Assembly: GCA_905233915.1 (NCBI GenBank)
Contig: CAJOFM010000001.1
Span: forward strand, 395,492-459,491
Reading direction: 5' to 3'
Length of the DNA stretch: 64,000 nt
From: an uncultured Muribaculaceae bacterium
GTDB lineage: Bacteria; Bacteroidota; Bacteroidia; Bacteroidales; Muribaculaceae
Every line of letters starts with the position of its first letter. Positions within the stretch are counted from its first letter, which is position 1. Made by a program: the position numbers and the translations under genes. A model generated the notes under the pieces. The model made no database searches and was not told the DNA's origin. It worked only from the letters and a program-made list of their open reading frames with translations. Shown in pieces: positions 35,716 through 45,543 of the stretch.

Positions 35716-37053
35716 ATGATTATAGCAATGATAATCATCTTTGTGATGGGCTATGTGCTGATCACATTGGAACATCCTCTCCACATCAACAAGGCTACTT
35801 TCGCGTTGCTCACGTGTAGTATCCTCTGGTCGGTGTATGCCATTTGGGGCAATGATCCCCACATGCACGAAGCTATTGTCACCCAGTTGGGTGATGCATG
35901 TGAGATTGTCGTCTTCCTGATTGGCGCTATGACCATTGTGGAAATCATTGACCGCTATGGCGGCTTCTCATTCATCACCGAGAACATCAATGCCAAGAAC
36001 AAGCGTCACTTGCTGTGGATCATGTGCTCTTTGTCATTTGTCATGTCGGCAGTGCTCGATAACATGACAACGACCATCATCATGGTGATGATGTTGCGCC
36101 GTCTGCTCAGTGACCAGAAGGATCGATGGCTCTTCGCCGGACTCATTGTCATTGCGGCCAATGCGGGTGGTGCGTTCTCACCGATTGGTGACGTGACCAC
36201 CATCATGTTGTGGATGGACGAGAAGGTGTCATCGTTTGGTCTTATTGTCAATCTGCTCATTCCCAGCATTGTGGCAATGGCTGTTCCCGTGCTCATCGCG
36301 CAGTACTATATCAAGGAGGGCAAGATGCAGACCCTGACCAAAATGGCTGACAAGAACCCGGGCTTGCATGACCGTCACCCCCACTTGAGTAAGGCCATGC
36401 TCATTATCGGTGTATCGGGCTTGCTGTTCGTGCCGATTTTCAAGACCGTTACGGGGCTGCCTCCTTTCATGGGCATCCTGTTGTCGCTGGGTGTGATTTG
36501 GTGCGTTACCGAGATTTGGGTGAAGCGTTTCAAGATTGACTCCAAGATGGGTGGCCGTGTGTCTTCGGCTTTGCACACCATCGATATGCCCACGATTCTC
36601 TTCTTCCTGGGTATCCTGATGGCAGTGTCGGCACTTAGCGAGGTGGGCGTGCTCAACGAACTTGCCAACGAGATGAACACCAAAATCCATCAGCCTGTGC
36701 TGATGACCTCCATTATCGGTATGCTGTCCTCTATTGTGGATAACGTGCCCCTGGTTTCGGCATGTATCAAGATGTTTGAGAATATGGCGCCTGCGGGAAC
36801 GGTCGATCCCTATTTGCTTACCTTCGTCGAGGACGGCTTGTTCTGGCATCTGCTGACATTCTGTGCTGGTGTGGGCGGCTCGTTGCTCATCATTGGTTCG
36901 GCTGCTGGTGTGGTTGCTATGGGTATCGAGAAAATCCCGTTCTTCTGGTACATGAAGCGTATCACCCTGCTTGCTCTGGCCGGTTATGTGGCAGGTATAG
37001 CCATCATCTGCTTGGAAAGCCTGTTCCCGTTCTTCCTGCAGACCGGAGGCTAA
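35716..37053 (+). CDS. nhaD: NhaD-type sodium/proton antiporter
   Basis: 445 residues from the ATG at 35716; a TTG at 35710 is also in frame. About 12 membrane helices of the ion-transporter superfamily. Diagnostic segments are EIIDRYGGFSFI, LDNMTTTIIMVMMLRRLL, NAGGAFSPIGDVTTIMLW and SSIVDNVPLVSACIKMF; the paired D-N motifs form the ion path in NhaD proteins. It exports Na+ (or Li+) in exchange for protons. A bidirectional terminator follows. Confidence 0.9.
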   Translation: MIIAMIIIFVMGYVLITLEHPLHINKATFALLTCSILWSVYAIWGNDPHMHEAIVTQLGDACEIVVFLIGAMTIVEIIDRYGGFSFITENINAKNKRHLLWIMCSLSFVMSAVLDNMTTTIIMVMMLRRLLSDQKDRWLFAGLIVIAANAGGAFSPIGDVTTIMLWMDEKVSSFGLIVNLLIPSIVAMAVPVLIAQYYIKEGKMQTLTKMADKNPGLHDRHPHLSKAMLIIGVSGLLFVPIFKTVTGLPPFMGILLSLGVIWCVTEIWVKRFKIDSKMGGRVSSALHTIDMPTILFFLGILMAVSALSEVGVLNELANEMNTKIHQPVLMTSIIGMLSSIVDNVPLVSACIKMFENMAPAGTVDPYLLTFVEDGLFWHLLTFCAGVGGSLLIIGSAAGVVAMGIEKIPFFWYMKRITLLALAGYVAGIAIICLESLFPFFLQTGG

Positions 37054-37075
37054 AGCAGTTATAAAACCTATAAAC

Positions 37076-37111
37076 AAATCCCCGATGCGTTTTCGTATCG
37101 GGGATTTTGTT
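37076..37111. terminator. Bidirectional terminator between nhaD and the beta-propeller gene
   Basis: A 14-bp stem (37076-37089 with 37094-37107, one G-U pair), a TTTT loop, A residues before and T residues after. Confidence 0.9.
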
Positions 37112-37131
37112 ATGGAATCTCTATTGCCGCT

Positions 37132-38043
37132 TTATTCAACGGTAATGAGATAGATTTTGCCATCGGGTGTCGAGAAGGCGATCTTGCCCGACTGGGAAGA
37201 GGGCAGGGGATAGGTGGCAATGACATCATCGCCCGTAAGCGTCTGCTCTGCTCCGTCGAGGGTGCGCGCCACGATTGATGAGGCCGTGACATTGTACTCG
37301 TTGCCGGTTTCGTGCATGCCCACAATGGTGTTGTTGTCCCACCACTTGGGAGCAGTGAGGTCGCCCATCGGGATGACATGGCTGCCGTCGATATCACACA
37401 CGAAGGCGCCGTGGCCGCTCACATAATACAACACGTGTTTCCCGTCAGGTGAGAGCGAGGCCCAGATGTAGCGCTCGTCAACCCCGTTGGGAGCCAGCAG
37501 GGTAGTCTCTCCGTTGCGCGTGATGTAAAGCTTGAGGTGGTTGTGTGACAGCACAGGCTGATTCATCGCCTTAGTCGCTCCTTTCTTGATACCGTGCAGC
37601 TTCATCTTGCCATCGGTGACGGTCGCAACGGTGCCGCCTTCTATGGCAAAGCCTTGCTGGTGACGCGAGGCTTTGACAAGCGTTTGCTGCTTGCCTGTTG
37701 CCAAATCCAATGCTTTGACTGCCTGATGACGGCGCTTCCCCTTGTAGGACACCTCATTATAAACGATTTGCTGTCCGTCGCCGGTGATGCGCACATCGCT
37801 GCCAGCCCCTGGGTCGGTGGTCACGGTCGATGCTGTGCCCGACGCAAGGTCCCACTTGACAAGCCCCTGCTTGGTATCGGTCGATAGCAGCAGGTAGTCG
37901 CCTTGAGGGCTGATGGCCACCGCCTGCACAACCTGATTCTTATCCTGATTCACGTTTAATGGCTCCACCGAGGACACTTTCATGATTTGTGCCTGTCCTG
38001 CCATTGCGGTGATTAACGCTAATGCAAATAATATCTTTTTCAT
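37132..38043 (-). CDS. Secreted TolB/PD40-like beta-propeller protein
   Basis: 303 residues. Signal peptide 1-18 (ending GQAQ). The rest is a run of PD40-like blades: AISPQGDYLLLSTD, RITGDGQQIVYNEVS, SLSPDGKHVLYYVS, SSQSGKIAFSTPDGKIYLI. There is no enzymatic motif. It starts 20 bases after the amidase stop and is probably in the same transcript, so it may bind a product or partner of the amidase, or simply sense the envelope. Function is not assigned. Confidence 0.75.
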   Translation of the reverse strand: MKKILFALALITAMAGQAQIMKVSSVEPLNVNQDKNQVVQAVAISPQGDYLLLSTDTKQGLVKWDLASGTASTVTTDPGAGSDVRITGDGQQIVYNEVSYKGKRRHQAVKALDLATGKQQTLVKASRHQQGFAIEGGTVATVTDGKMKLHGIKKGATKAMNQPVLSHNHLKLYITRNGETTLLAPNGVDERYIWASLSPDGKHVLYYVSGHGAFVCDIDGSHVIPMGDLTAPKWWDNNTIVGMHETGNEYNVTASSIVARTLDGAEQTLTGDDVIATYPLPSSQSGKIAFSTPDGKIYLITVE

Positions 38044-38063
38044 AGCTGTTTTCAGTTAATGCA

Positions 38064-41000
38064 TTAAATATTAAGAATATAGGTAATCAGGGCGGTTACA
38101 TCTGCCACGTTGATGCTGCCATCTCCATTGAAGTTGGCGGCCTGAACATTGACAGGCTGCGGGTCATTGCCCAAGATATAGCTGATCAAAGTGGTCACGT
38201 CACCCACGTTAACAATTCCGTCACAGTTCACATCGCCCTTCATGAAGGCTGCACCCTTGGTGATGGTGAGCGAAGACTTGGCCGGTGTGGTGCTCTGGTT
38301 GTCGTTGGTGGGCATGGAGTAGATACCGATGTTGCCACCGGCACACACGAGGTTGCCACCCCAGTCAAATGCCATCTGGTAAATGGCGTTGACGCCAGAG
38401 CGGGCATCGGCGACATAGCTTGTGCCGTTATGGGTGAGCGTCGGGGTAGAGCCCTCCCACGTGATGTCGAAGAACTGCAGCACGCCGTCGCCATCGTTGA
38501 TGACCATCACATCGTTGGAGTTGTTGATGGCGAAGCCCGACATGAGTGAGCCGTTGAGCGTCTCCAGGTCGCCGCCGTTGTAAACGATGTTGCCATCGTT
38601 GTCCACAAACAGGAAGGTGGGCACTCCATGAGAGCTGTTGCCCTTGCTGCGGTACTGCATAACCCAGGTGCCGCGCCCACCTGCATCGGCGATGATGTTG
38701 CCGTTGCCGTTGATCATGTAGGTACCCACGTCAAGCAGCTGGTCAGGAGCGTGATCCCAGGTGGTGAGCAGGCTACCATCGGGCTGACCGATGTTGTAAA
38801 TGCCCACGTTGTTGCCCTTGCCCGAGTGTGCGATGACATCCTCGAGGAAGGCATACAGCTTGGTGTCGGCCCCGGTGCCTTGGATCCAGACACCTGGTAC
38901 CGAACCGCCAACGCTCTCGCCATTATTGGTGATCAAGCCAGCCGAATTGCGTGTTCCGATGAAGAATTGGCTGTAAGTGCCCTCCAGGTTGTCGGGATCG
39001 GCAATGTAGATGCCCGAGGTGGCGTCTCCCCACTCGGGGATATAAATCTTGCCCTCGCCATCCACAGCCAGGCGCATGTCGTTGGCCCAGGTGATACCAC
39101 CGTTGTAAACCGTCGAGTTGAGGGGACGTCCATTGATGTCGCAAGCATAGATACCGTTACCGGGATCGTTCTTGCCCACGCGCTCGCCCACATAGATGGT
39201 GCCGAAGTGGGCACTCTCGGGGCTGCGGTCGATGGCCACGGCGGCACGGGTGTAGTTGGCATAGTGGTCGTTCAGTCGGGTGATGCGGGTAATGGCGTCT
39301 CCCTTCACATTCACTGCCCAGTTCATCACCTGGCCGTTGTCGCCGGGCAACTGGTCGGTGGTCAGCGTCACGGTGTTTTCACCCTCAACCACGTTGTCCA
39401 GGGCCACGCGTCCCACCTCGGCGCCAGTCTCATTGTCGGTGAAGACAAGGTATGCCTCGCGGGCATTGGAGTTGGAGTTGAAGGTAAAGGTGTAGCTGTC
39501 GCCATCACCCTTTGCACTGTTCAGGCCGTAGGCATAGATGCCCTTGACAAACGAGGTGTCCACGGCGAGTTCCTTCTTCACTACACTCAGGGCTGACCGT
39601 GCGGGTGTGGTGCTCTGGTTATCGCTGGTGGGCATCGAGTAGATGCCGATGTTCTTGCCGGCTACCACGAGGTTGCCGCCCCAGTCAAATGCCATCTGCG
39701 GGATCCAGTTGCTGTTGGTGCGGGCATCGGCGATGAAGGTTGTGCCGTTGGGCGTCAGTGATGGGGTGTTGCCGTTCCAGGTGATGTCATAGAACTGCAG
39801 TACACCGTCGCCGTCGTTGATGACCAGCAAGTTGTTGGCATTATTGATGGCAAAGCCAGCATAAACCGAGCCGTTCAGCGAGGGCAGGTCGATGCCTGAG
39901 TTGAACAGCACGTTGCTGTTGTAGTCGGTAAACACCAGCGCAGGCACAGCGGCAGTGCTCTGACCCTTGGCACGGTTCTGTACCACCCACACGCCACGGC
40001 CTTGCGGGTCGGCGATGATGTTACCATTGGTGCTGACTTGCAGGGCGCCGATGTCCAGATAGCTGCTGGGTGCCTGGTCCCACGTCGTGAGTAGGCTGCC
40101 GTCGCTCTGGCCGATGTTGTAGATGGCGACGCCGTTCTTGTTGCCCGAAGGTCCGGCAAGGTCCTCTAGGTAGGCATATACCTTGGTGTCGGCACCCGTG
40201 CCTTGAACCCAAACGCTGGGGCATGAGCTGCCCACGCCCTCTCCATTGCTGTTGGTGATCAGGCCATTGCTTGCGCGCGTGCCTTCAAAGAACGGAGTGA
40301 AGGTGCCGCTCAGGTTGTCGGGATTGGCGACATACACGCCCGACGAGCCGTCGGCCCAGTCGGGGATATAAACCTTACCCTCGCCGTCAATGCCCATGCG
40401 GAAGCAGTTGCTCAGCGCCTGCCCTCCGCGATAGGGCGAGCTGTTGATGCGCTTGCCGTTCACGTCGCAGACGTACAAGCCGTTGCCTGAATTATTACTG
40501 CCGACGCGCTCGCCCACATAGATGCTGCCGAAGTGGGCGCTCTCGGGGCTGCGGTCGATGACCACAGTGGCGCGGGTGTAGGTGGAGTTGACCTCGTTTA
40601 GGCGGTCAATGCTCGTGATGGCATCACCCGTGACATTCACGGCCCATGACAGCACTTGTCCGTCACTGCCGGGCAGGTCTTCGGGATTCAAGGCGATGCT
40701 GTTGTCGCCCTCAACGACGTTTGACAGCTCGATGCGTCCCACTTCATCGCCGCTCACGCTGTCACACAGGATCAGGTAGCCCTGGTTGGCGTCGCTGTTG
40801 CACTTGAACGAGAAGACATATTTGCCCTCATCGCTGGTGTTGAGGTTGAGGTCGTAGGCAAAGATGCCCTTGACGGGACCGCCGAAGTAGGGAGCGCCAC
40901 CCGTCATGTAGAGCACCATATAGGTCGTTTCGTTGGCGCTCACGGTGTAGCTGCCCTGATTGGGCAGGTCGTCATAATCGTCGCTCGTGACACTGATGGT

Positions 41001-42020
41001 GTAGTCATTGCCCGGTGCCAGGCCGCTGAACACAAAGATGCCGTTGTAATTGTCGTCGGTCACATAGGTATCGACCAGCGTGCCCCCCTTGTAAAGTTTC
41101 ACAGTGGCACCGTTGATGGGCTGATGGGCATCGACGCTGCCCTCACGGTAGGTGTAAAGGCTGTGGTTCAGGCTATACTCGGCATGCTTCACGCTGCCCA
41201 TGATGTAGCCCGTGTTCTCGCCCCCGATGCCGAAGTAGTCGGCCGCGCCACGTGCCAGGCGAATGCCCTCTTGGGCGCAGTAATCCCGGTTGAGCGCGCG
41301 GTGACGTGCGGGCTGATAGGTGTGGAACCACCCCTCGACCAGGAAGCCCGGCACACCATGTTTCAAGGCACCCAGATAGCCGTAATAGGTGATTCCCGAC
41401 GCGCTGTTGGTGGTGTTGTCGCCGTCGCCGTACAGGGTGACGTCACCCGTGATGTTCATGCTCGACGCGCTGTAGTGGCTGTTGGGATCCAGCTCGTTCA
41501 TCCAGTGGCGTGGCCAGCTCGCCTCGCCCATGGTGCGGCTGCCGCTCACCGCCTCGGTTTCATAGGTGCCGCGGTAGATGTACAACGGATAATTGGTTTT
41601 GACGTCATTGCTCGCGTTGGAGTGGATTGAAACGAACATGTCATAATCACCCTCCTCGACTTCGGCGGCAATCACGCTCGGCCACTTGCTGTAAGCCCCA
41701 TAGGTGTTACCATCGGCAGGGTATGGTCCGTTCTGGGTTCTTGACATGGTGATGTTTTCACCTTTAACACCCATTCGCATGAGGGCCTGGCGCATCTCGA
41801 GCCCTTTCCACAGATTGGTGTTGCTCTCATAGAAACCGCAGGTGTCGGGACGCCCTGTTGAGGGCAGGTTGGGATAGGAGATAGTGGCCATCGGGCGGTC
41901 ATTATCCCCCCAGCCTCCATGTCCCGGGTTGATGTAGATGCGTACATCATCGGCTGTCACTGCCAGCGCTGTGCCGACAGTGCCTGCAACAATGAGCAGA
42001 AGTAATAGGATTTTTTTCAT
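38064..42020 (-). CDS. Secreted N-acetylmuramoyl-L-alanine amidase with duplicated propeller-like region and dockerin-like tail
   Basis: 1318 residues. Signal peptide 1-20. Residues 25-265 are an Amidase_3 domain with zinc ligands H34 (NPGHGG), E65 (FYESN) and H133 (SIHSNAS) and catalytic E229 (LVEGWF), so it should cut the amide between MurNAc and the stem peptide. Residues about 270-375 are a carboxypeptidase-regulatory-like beta domain. Residues about 383-824 and 825-1262 are two copies of one 440-residue unit with NDGDGVLQF(Y/F)DI, AFDWGGNLV and SPESAHFG in each. Residues 1263-1318 are a dockerin-like pair. It is much larger than housekeeping amidases (250-450 residues), so a role in attacking other bacteria or remodelling the surface is plausible. 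Confidence 0.85.
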   Translation of the reverse strand: MKKILLLLLIVAGTVGTALAVTADDVRIYINPGHGGWGDNDRPMATISYPNLPSTGRPDTCGFYESNTNLWKGLEMRQALMRMGVKGENITMSRTQNGPYPADGNTYGAYSKWPSVIAAEVEEGDYDMFVSIHSNASNDVKTNYPLYIYRGTYETEAVSGSRTMGEASWPRHWMNELDPNSHYSASSMNITGDVTLYGDGDNTTNSASGITYYGYLGALKHGVPGFLVEGWFHTYQPARHRALNRDYCAQEGIRLARGAADYFGIGGENTGYIMGSVKHAEYSLNHSLYTYREGSVDAHQPINGATVKLYKGGTLVDTYVTDDNYNGIFVFSGLAPGNDYTISVTSDDYDDLPNQGSYTVSANETTYMVLYMTGGAPYFGGPVKGIFAYDLNLNTSDEGKYVFSFKCNSDANQGYLILCDSVSGDEVGRIELSNVVEGDNSIALNPEDLPGSDGQVLSWAVNVTGDAITSIDRLNEVNSTYTRATVVIDRSPESAHFGSIYVGERVGSNNSGNGLYVCDVNGKRINSSPYRGGQALSNCFRMGIDGEGKVYIPDWADGSSGVYVANPDNLSGTFTPFFEGTRASNGLITNSNGEGVGSSCPSVWVQGTGADTKVYAYLEDLAGPSGNKNGVAIYNIGQSDGSLLTTWDQAPSSYLDIGALQVSTNGNIIADPQGRGVWVVQNRAKGQSTAAVPALVFTDYNSNVLFNSGIDLPSLNGSVYAGFAINNANNLLVINDGDGVLQFYDITWNGNTPSLTPNGTTFIADARTNSNWIPQMAFDWGGNLVVAGKNIGIYSMPTSDNQSTTPARSALSVVKKELAVDTSFVKGIYAYGLNSAKGDGDSYTFTFNSNSNAREAYLVFTDNETGAEVGRVALDNVVEGENTVTLTTDQLPGDNGQVMNWAVNVKGDAITRITRLNDHYANYTRAAVAIDRSPESAHFGTIYVGERVGKNDPGNGIYACDINGRPLNSTVYNGGITWANDMRLAVDGEGKIYIPEWGDATSGIYIADPDNLEGTYSQFFIGTRNSAGLITNNGESVGGSVPGVWIQGTGADTKLYAFLEDVIAHSGKGNNVGIYNIGQPDGSLLTTWDHAPDQLLDVGTYMINGNGNIIADAGGRGTWVMQYRSKGNSSHGVPTFLFVDNDGNIVYNGGDLETLNGSLMSGFAINNSNDVMVINDGDGVLQFFDITWEGSTPTLTHNGTSYVADARSGVNAIYQMAFDWGGNLVCAGGNIGIYSMPTNDNQSTTPAKSSLTITKGAAFMKGDVNCDGIVNVGDVTTLISYILGNDPQPVNVQAANFNGDGSINVADVTALITYILNI
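38270..40875 (-). repeat. Tandem 1.32-kb direct repeat within the amidase gene
   Basis: Corresponding DNA blocks recur about 1320-1326 bases apart, e.g. near 39205 and 40526 (encoding SPESAHFG) and near 38283 and 39603 (encoding NQSTTPA). Conservation at nucleotide level is high in patches, indicating recent duplication or gene conversion. Confidence 0.8.
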
Positions 42021-42080
42021 TTCAAATGGTTTTTAAAGTTTTACAAAAAAAGGATACAACACATTCGGCATAAAAAACAG

Positions 42081-42108
42081 AAAAACCCATCACATGGTGT
42101 GGGTTTTT
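42081..42108. terminator. Hairpin between GH20 and amidase genes
   Basis: Outer stem AAAAACCCA (42081-42089) with TGGGTTTTT (42100-42108), plus a 3-bp inner stem. T residues follow on both strands. On the minus strand it sits between a possible promoter (42132-42139) and the amidase start. Confidence 0.65.
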
Positions 42109-42131
42109 CGGGCATTAACGATAATGCCTTG

Positions 42132-42139
42132 CAAATTTA
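42132..42139 (-). promoter_or_regulatory. -7 element TAAATTTG upstream of the leader hairpin
   Basis: A minus-strand TAnnTTTG match. A transcript from here would meet the hairpin at 42081-42108 before the amidase start at 42020, which is the layout of an attenuator; this is inference. Confidence 0.35.
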
Positions 42140-42200
42140 TGGGTTTTCGCCGAAAAACGAAAATATTTTGTCGATTATTTTTAAAAATGCTTACATTCCG

Positions 42201-43865
42201 TTAGTCTTTGGGTTTGTCTTCGTCCTCAAGGACAAGACTTTTGGCGCGGTATGTCCAGCCGTAATGCTTGTAGATGTCCACCAAATGCGTCAGTCGGGTT
42301 TTGAAATCGGCATAGTTCTTTTCCTCGGGCTGCATCCACTGCACCTCGGCCAGCGCAGCCATGCGGGGCAGCACCTGATACTGGATTTGGGGCTCACAGG
42401 TGACATATTCGGTCCACAGGTTGGCCTGCACGCCGATGATGTGTTGTTTGGCTTCGGCTGTCAAACCGTCGGCCACGGGTTCGAAGTCATACACCTTCTT
42501 GAGCGTGTTGCAGCCGCCAAAAGCCGTCGGTTCGTTCCATGTACTGCTTGTCTGGTAGTAGTCGAAGTAGAGCGGCCCCACTGGCGTCATGATCACATCG
42601 TGACCCGCCATGGCGCCCTGTGCTCCGGGCTCGGCCCCACGCCACGACATGATGGTGGCCGAAGCATCCACGTCGCAGCCCAGCAGCTCGTCCCAGCCGA
42701 TGATGCGCTTGCCGCGCTGGGCAAGGTAATGCTGCACCTGGGTGGTGAACCAGCCTTGCAGCAATGCTTCGGCGCTCTGGTTGCCTTGTGTCTTCAAGCC
42801 GATGTCATTGATGCGTTGCTGGCACAAGGGACACTCCTGCCAGCGCACCCGCGGCGACTCGTCACCGCCGATGTGGATGTACTCGCTGGGGAAGAGTTGC
42901 ATCACCTCGTCGAGCACGTCCTTGACAAACTGCAGCGTGTGGTCCTTGCCCACGCACAGGATGTCGTCGGCCACGCCCCAGCGGCCCCATACCTCATAAG
43001 GTCCACCTGTGCATCCCAGCTCGGGATAGGCCGTGAGGGCCGCCACCATGTGGCCCGGCATGTCAATCTCGGGGATGATGGTGATGTAGCGGTCGGCGGC
43101 ATAGCGCACGATGTCGCGGATCTGGTCCTGGGTGAAGTAGCCGCCGTAGCGGATGCCGTCGTTCACGGGCGAGTTGTGGCCCAGGGTGGTGCCGTTGCGC
43201 CATCCGCCCACCTCGGTCAGGCGGGGATATTTTTTGATTTCGATGCGCCAGCCCTGGTCGTCGGTGAGATGCCAGTGCAGGCGATTCATGCCGTGCAGCG
43301 CCATGATGTCGATGTAGCGTTTCACCGTCTCGACACCGAAGAAGTGGCGCACGCAGTCCAGGTGCATGCCACGGTAGCCGAACCGTGGCGACGCTTGAAC
43401 CTGGGCGGCGGGCAGCAAAACCGTGGCGTAAGCGCCAACGGGCAGCGACTTGCGCAGGGTCTGAATGCCTTGGAAAACGCCCGCCGGAGTCTTGCCGCTG
43501 ATTTCCACGCCACGGGCCGTCACCAGGATGCTGTAGCCCTCATCGCTTCCCGTCTTGGGGTCGAGCAGCAGCGTGATATTGCCCGCATTATCCTTGGCGT
43601 TCACCGAGGGCCTGGTACTCAGATGGATACCCGTCACTTCCTCGACATATTGGCTCAACATCATGGCATTACGCTCCATGTCGCGGTTGCCGGTGGGGTA
43701 GTTGATGAGGCACTGTTCATTGAGCTTGAAATCAGCGCTCTTGATGCCGTTGATGCTTCCGGGTAGGGGCACAACGCGATAATCGGCACGTACATTTTGG
43801 CCCAATGCCATGACACTGACTAGTGCCATCAACAGCGTGGCTATGAAATGACTTGGTCTATTCAT
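42201..43865 (-). CDS. GH20 beta-N-acetylhexosaminidase
   Basis: 554 residues. Signal peptide 1-22. Residues about 30-155 are the GH20b N-terminal domain; 160-520 the catalytic barrel. D335-E336 in HIGGDESPR are the catalytic pair, with supporting HWHLTDDQGWR, PEIDMPGHM and ANLWTEYV blocks. It removes terminal GlcNAc or GalNAc from glycans or chitobiose in the periplasm. It is 21 bases downstream of the GH13 gene and probably transcribed with it. Mucin or N-glycan degradation is the likely context. Confidence 0.94.
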   Translation of the reverse strand: MNRPSHFIATLLMALVSVMALGQNVRADYRVVPLPGSINGIKSADFKLNEQCLINYPTGNRDMERNAMMLSQYVEEVTGIHLSTRPSVNAKDNAGNITLLLDPKTGSDEGYSILVTARGVEISGKTPAGVFQGIQTLRKSLPVGAYATVLLPAAQVQASPRFGYRGMHLDCVRHFFGVETVKRYIDIMALHGMNRLHWHLTDDQGWRIEIKKYPRLTEVGGWRNGTTLGHNSPVNDGIRYGGYFTQDQIRDIVRYAADRYITIIPEIDMPGHMVAALTAYPELGCTGGPYEVWGRWGVADDILCVGKDHTLQFVKDVLDEVMQLFPSEYIHIGGDESPRVRWQECPLCQQRINDIGLKTQGNQSAEALLQGWFTTQVQHYLAQRGKRIIGWDELLGCDVDASATIMSWRGAEPGAQGAMAGHDVIMTPVGPLYFDYYQTSSTWNEPTAFGGCNTLKKVYDFEPVADGLTAEAKQHIIGVQANLWTEYVTCEPQIQYQVLPRMAALAEVQWMQPEEKNYADFKTRLTHLVDIYKHYGWTYRAKSLVLEDEDKPKD

Positions 43866-43886
43866 TATAATAATATATTGTTTTGA

Positions 43887-45539
43887 TTATTTGAACTTGA
43901 GGATTGTGGCGGCATGGGCATCGATGTGGATGGGGATGCACGTGTCCCCATTTAATCTGACAGTGCAGCTACCATCATTAAGACAATCGGTCATTTGATA
44001 CATGCCCTCGCTCATCTTGGCACAATCCAACGCATGTTGCGGGATACGCACAGTGGTGTCCACCGCCTGGCCGCTGAAGTTGGCCACAATCAGTGTCATC
44101 TCGCCATCGCAGTGGCGCAGATAGGCATACTGCTGACTGGGGTCGAGGGTGTCCTGATTGACATACATCAGGTCAAAGAACTGCCCATGGGCCAACGTCT
44201 TCTCGCTGTTGCACAGGCGCAGCACCTTGCGGTAGATGGCCCGCAAGCGGCGTTCATCGGCTGTGGGTTTGCCCTGGTGCCAGCGGCGCAAGGCGGGAAC
44301 ACTCCAGTAGTCGAAGATGGTCGTGCGGCCGTCCAAGCCGCTGTAGCCCTCGGCATCGGCTGCGGGTTCTCCCAACTCCTGTCCGGCATAGACCATAAAC
44401 GGGCATCGTGACATCGTAGCGCTTACCACCAGCGCCGGCAAGGCCTTGAACGGGTCGCCGCAGAATTGCCGTGAGGCAATGCGCTGCTCGTCGTGGTTCT
44501 CGAGGAAGTTGAGCATGTGGCCGCCGATGCCCTCGACCGTCTGCCAGCAACGGGTGAGGTCGCTGGCTGGCCAGCCGTTGCACAGAATACCACGCAGGGT
44601 GTCGTATAGGGTCACTTTGTCATACAGGTAGTCAAAGCCGCCGTCAAAGATATAACTATGGTATAGTGACACGTCATAGATCTCGGCGATGAAGATGATG
44701 CCGGGGTGGATTTCCTTGATTTGCCCGATGGCCCATTGCCAGAACTCTACCGGCACCATGTGGGCCATGTCGCAACGGAAACCGTCAACCCCCTTGCCAG
44801 CCCAGAACTTGAGAATGTCGAGCATCTTGATCCAAGTGGGTGGGATAGGGGAGAAATGGCGGCTGCCGTTCCAGGGGTCAATGCCGTAGTTGAGTTTCAC
44901 GGTCTCATACCAATCGTCACGGTTGGGCGATGCGGTGTAGCAGTCGTTGCCCGTGGCCCGTGCGGGAAACTCGCGGTAATCGCCCAAGTCAACACCATGG
45001 GGCGCAAATTCCTGGCCGGTAATATAGTAGAAGTTGTTACTCGGGTCGAAGAACATCATGGGATTGTCGCCCTCGCCCAAGTCCTCAACCCCGGCGGGCT
45101 TGGCGTCGCTCTCGTATTCGCGTGCCACGTGGTTGGGTACGAAATCGATGATGACCTTGAGACCCATGCGGTGAGTGCGCTGGACCAGCGCTTCAAACTC
45201 GGCCATGCGGTTTTTCACCTTCACAGCCAGGTCGGGGCACACGTCATAGTAGTCGCGGATGGCATAGGGGGATCCCGCCTTGCCCTTCACCACATGGGGA
45301 TTGCAGGGGGCAATGCCTTGCCGTGAATAGTTGGTTGCGGTGGCATGCTCGATGACACCGGTGTACCACACGTGGGTCGCTCCCAACGACTTGATGGAGC
45401 GCAGCTTGCTCTCGTCGATGTCATTGAACTTTCCCACACCGTTTTGCTTGATGCTGCCGTTGGGCACACAGCCCTCGTTGCAATTGGTGAACCACCTGGG
45501 CATCAACTGGTAGATAATCGCCTTTTTCTTCTCTTTCAT
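43887..45539 (-). CDS. Alpha-amylase family (GH13) glycosidase, cytosolic
   Basis: 550 residues without a signal peptide. GH13 regions: DFVPNH (region I), GFRCDMAH with nucleophile D257 (II), FIAEIYD with acid/base E286 (III) and FLENHDEQR with D350 (IV). The C-terminal 80 residues are a beta-sandwich domain. It probably acts on intracellular maltodextrins or glycogen; the exact reaction (hydrolysis or transfer) is not clear. The start lies 4 bases after a -7 element, in a well-formed promoter with TTG 20 bases upstream. Confidence 0.92.
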   Translation of the reverse strand: MKEKKKAIIYQLMPRWFTNCNEGCVPNGSIKQNGVGKFNDIDESKLRSIKSLGATHVWYTGVIEHATATNYSRQGIAPCNPHVVKGKAGSPYAIRDYYDVCPDLAVKVKNRMAEFEALVQRTHRMGLKVIIDFVPNHVAREYESDAKPAGVEDLGEGDNPMMFFDPSNNFYYITGQEFAPHGVDLGDYREFPARATGNDCYTASPNRDDWYETVKLNYGIDPWNGSRHFSPIPPTWIKMLDILKFWAGKGVDGFRCDMAHMVPVEFWQWAIGQIKEIHPGIIFIAEIYDVSLYHSYIFDGGFDYLYDKVTLYDTLRGILCNGWPASDLTRCWQTVEGIGGHMLNFLENHDEQRIASRQFCGDPFKALPALVVSATMSRCPFMVYAGQELGEPAADAEGYSGLDGRTTIFDYWSVPALRRWHQGKPTADERRLRAIYRKVLRLCNSEKTLAHGQFFDLMYVNQDTLDPSQQYAYLRHCDGEMTLIVANFSGQAVDTTVRIPQHALDCAKMSEGMYQMTDCLNDGSCTVRLNGDTCIPIHIDAHAATILKFK

Positions 45540-45543
45540 GCCA

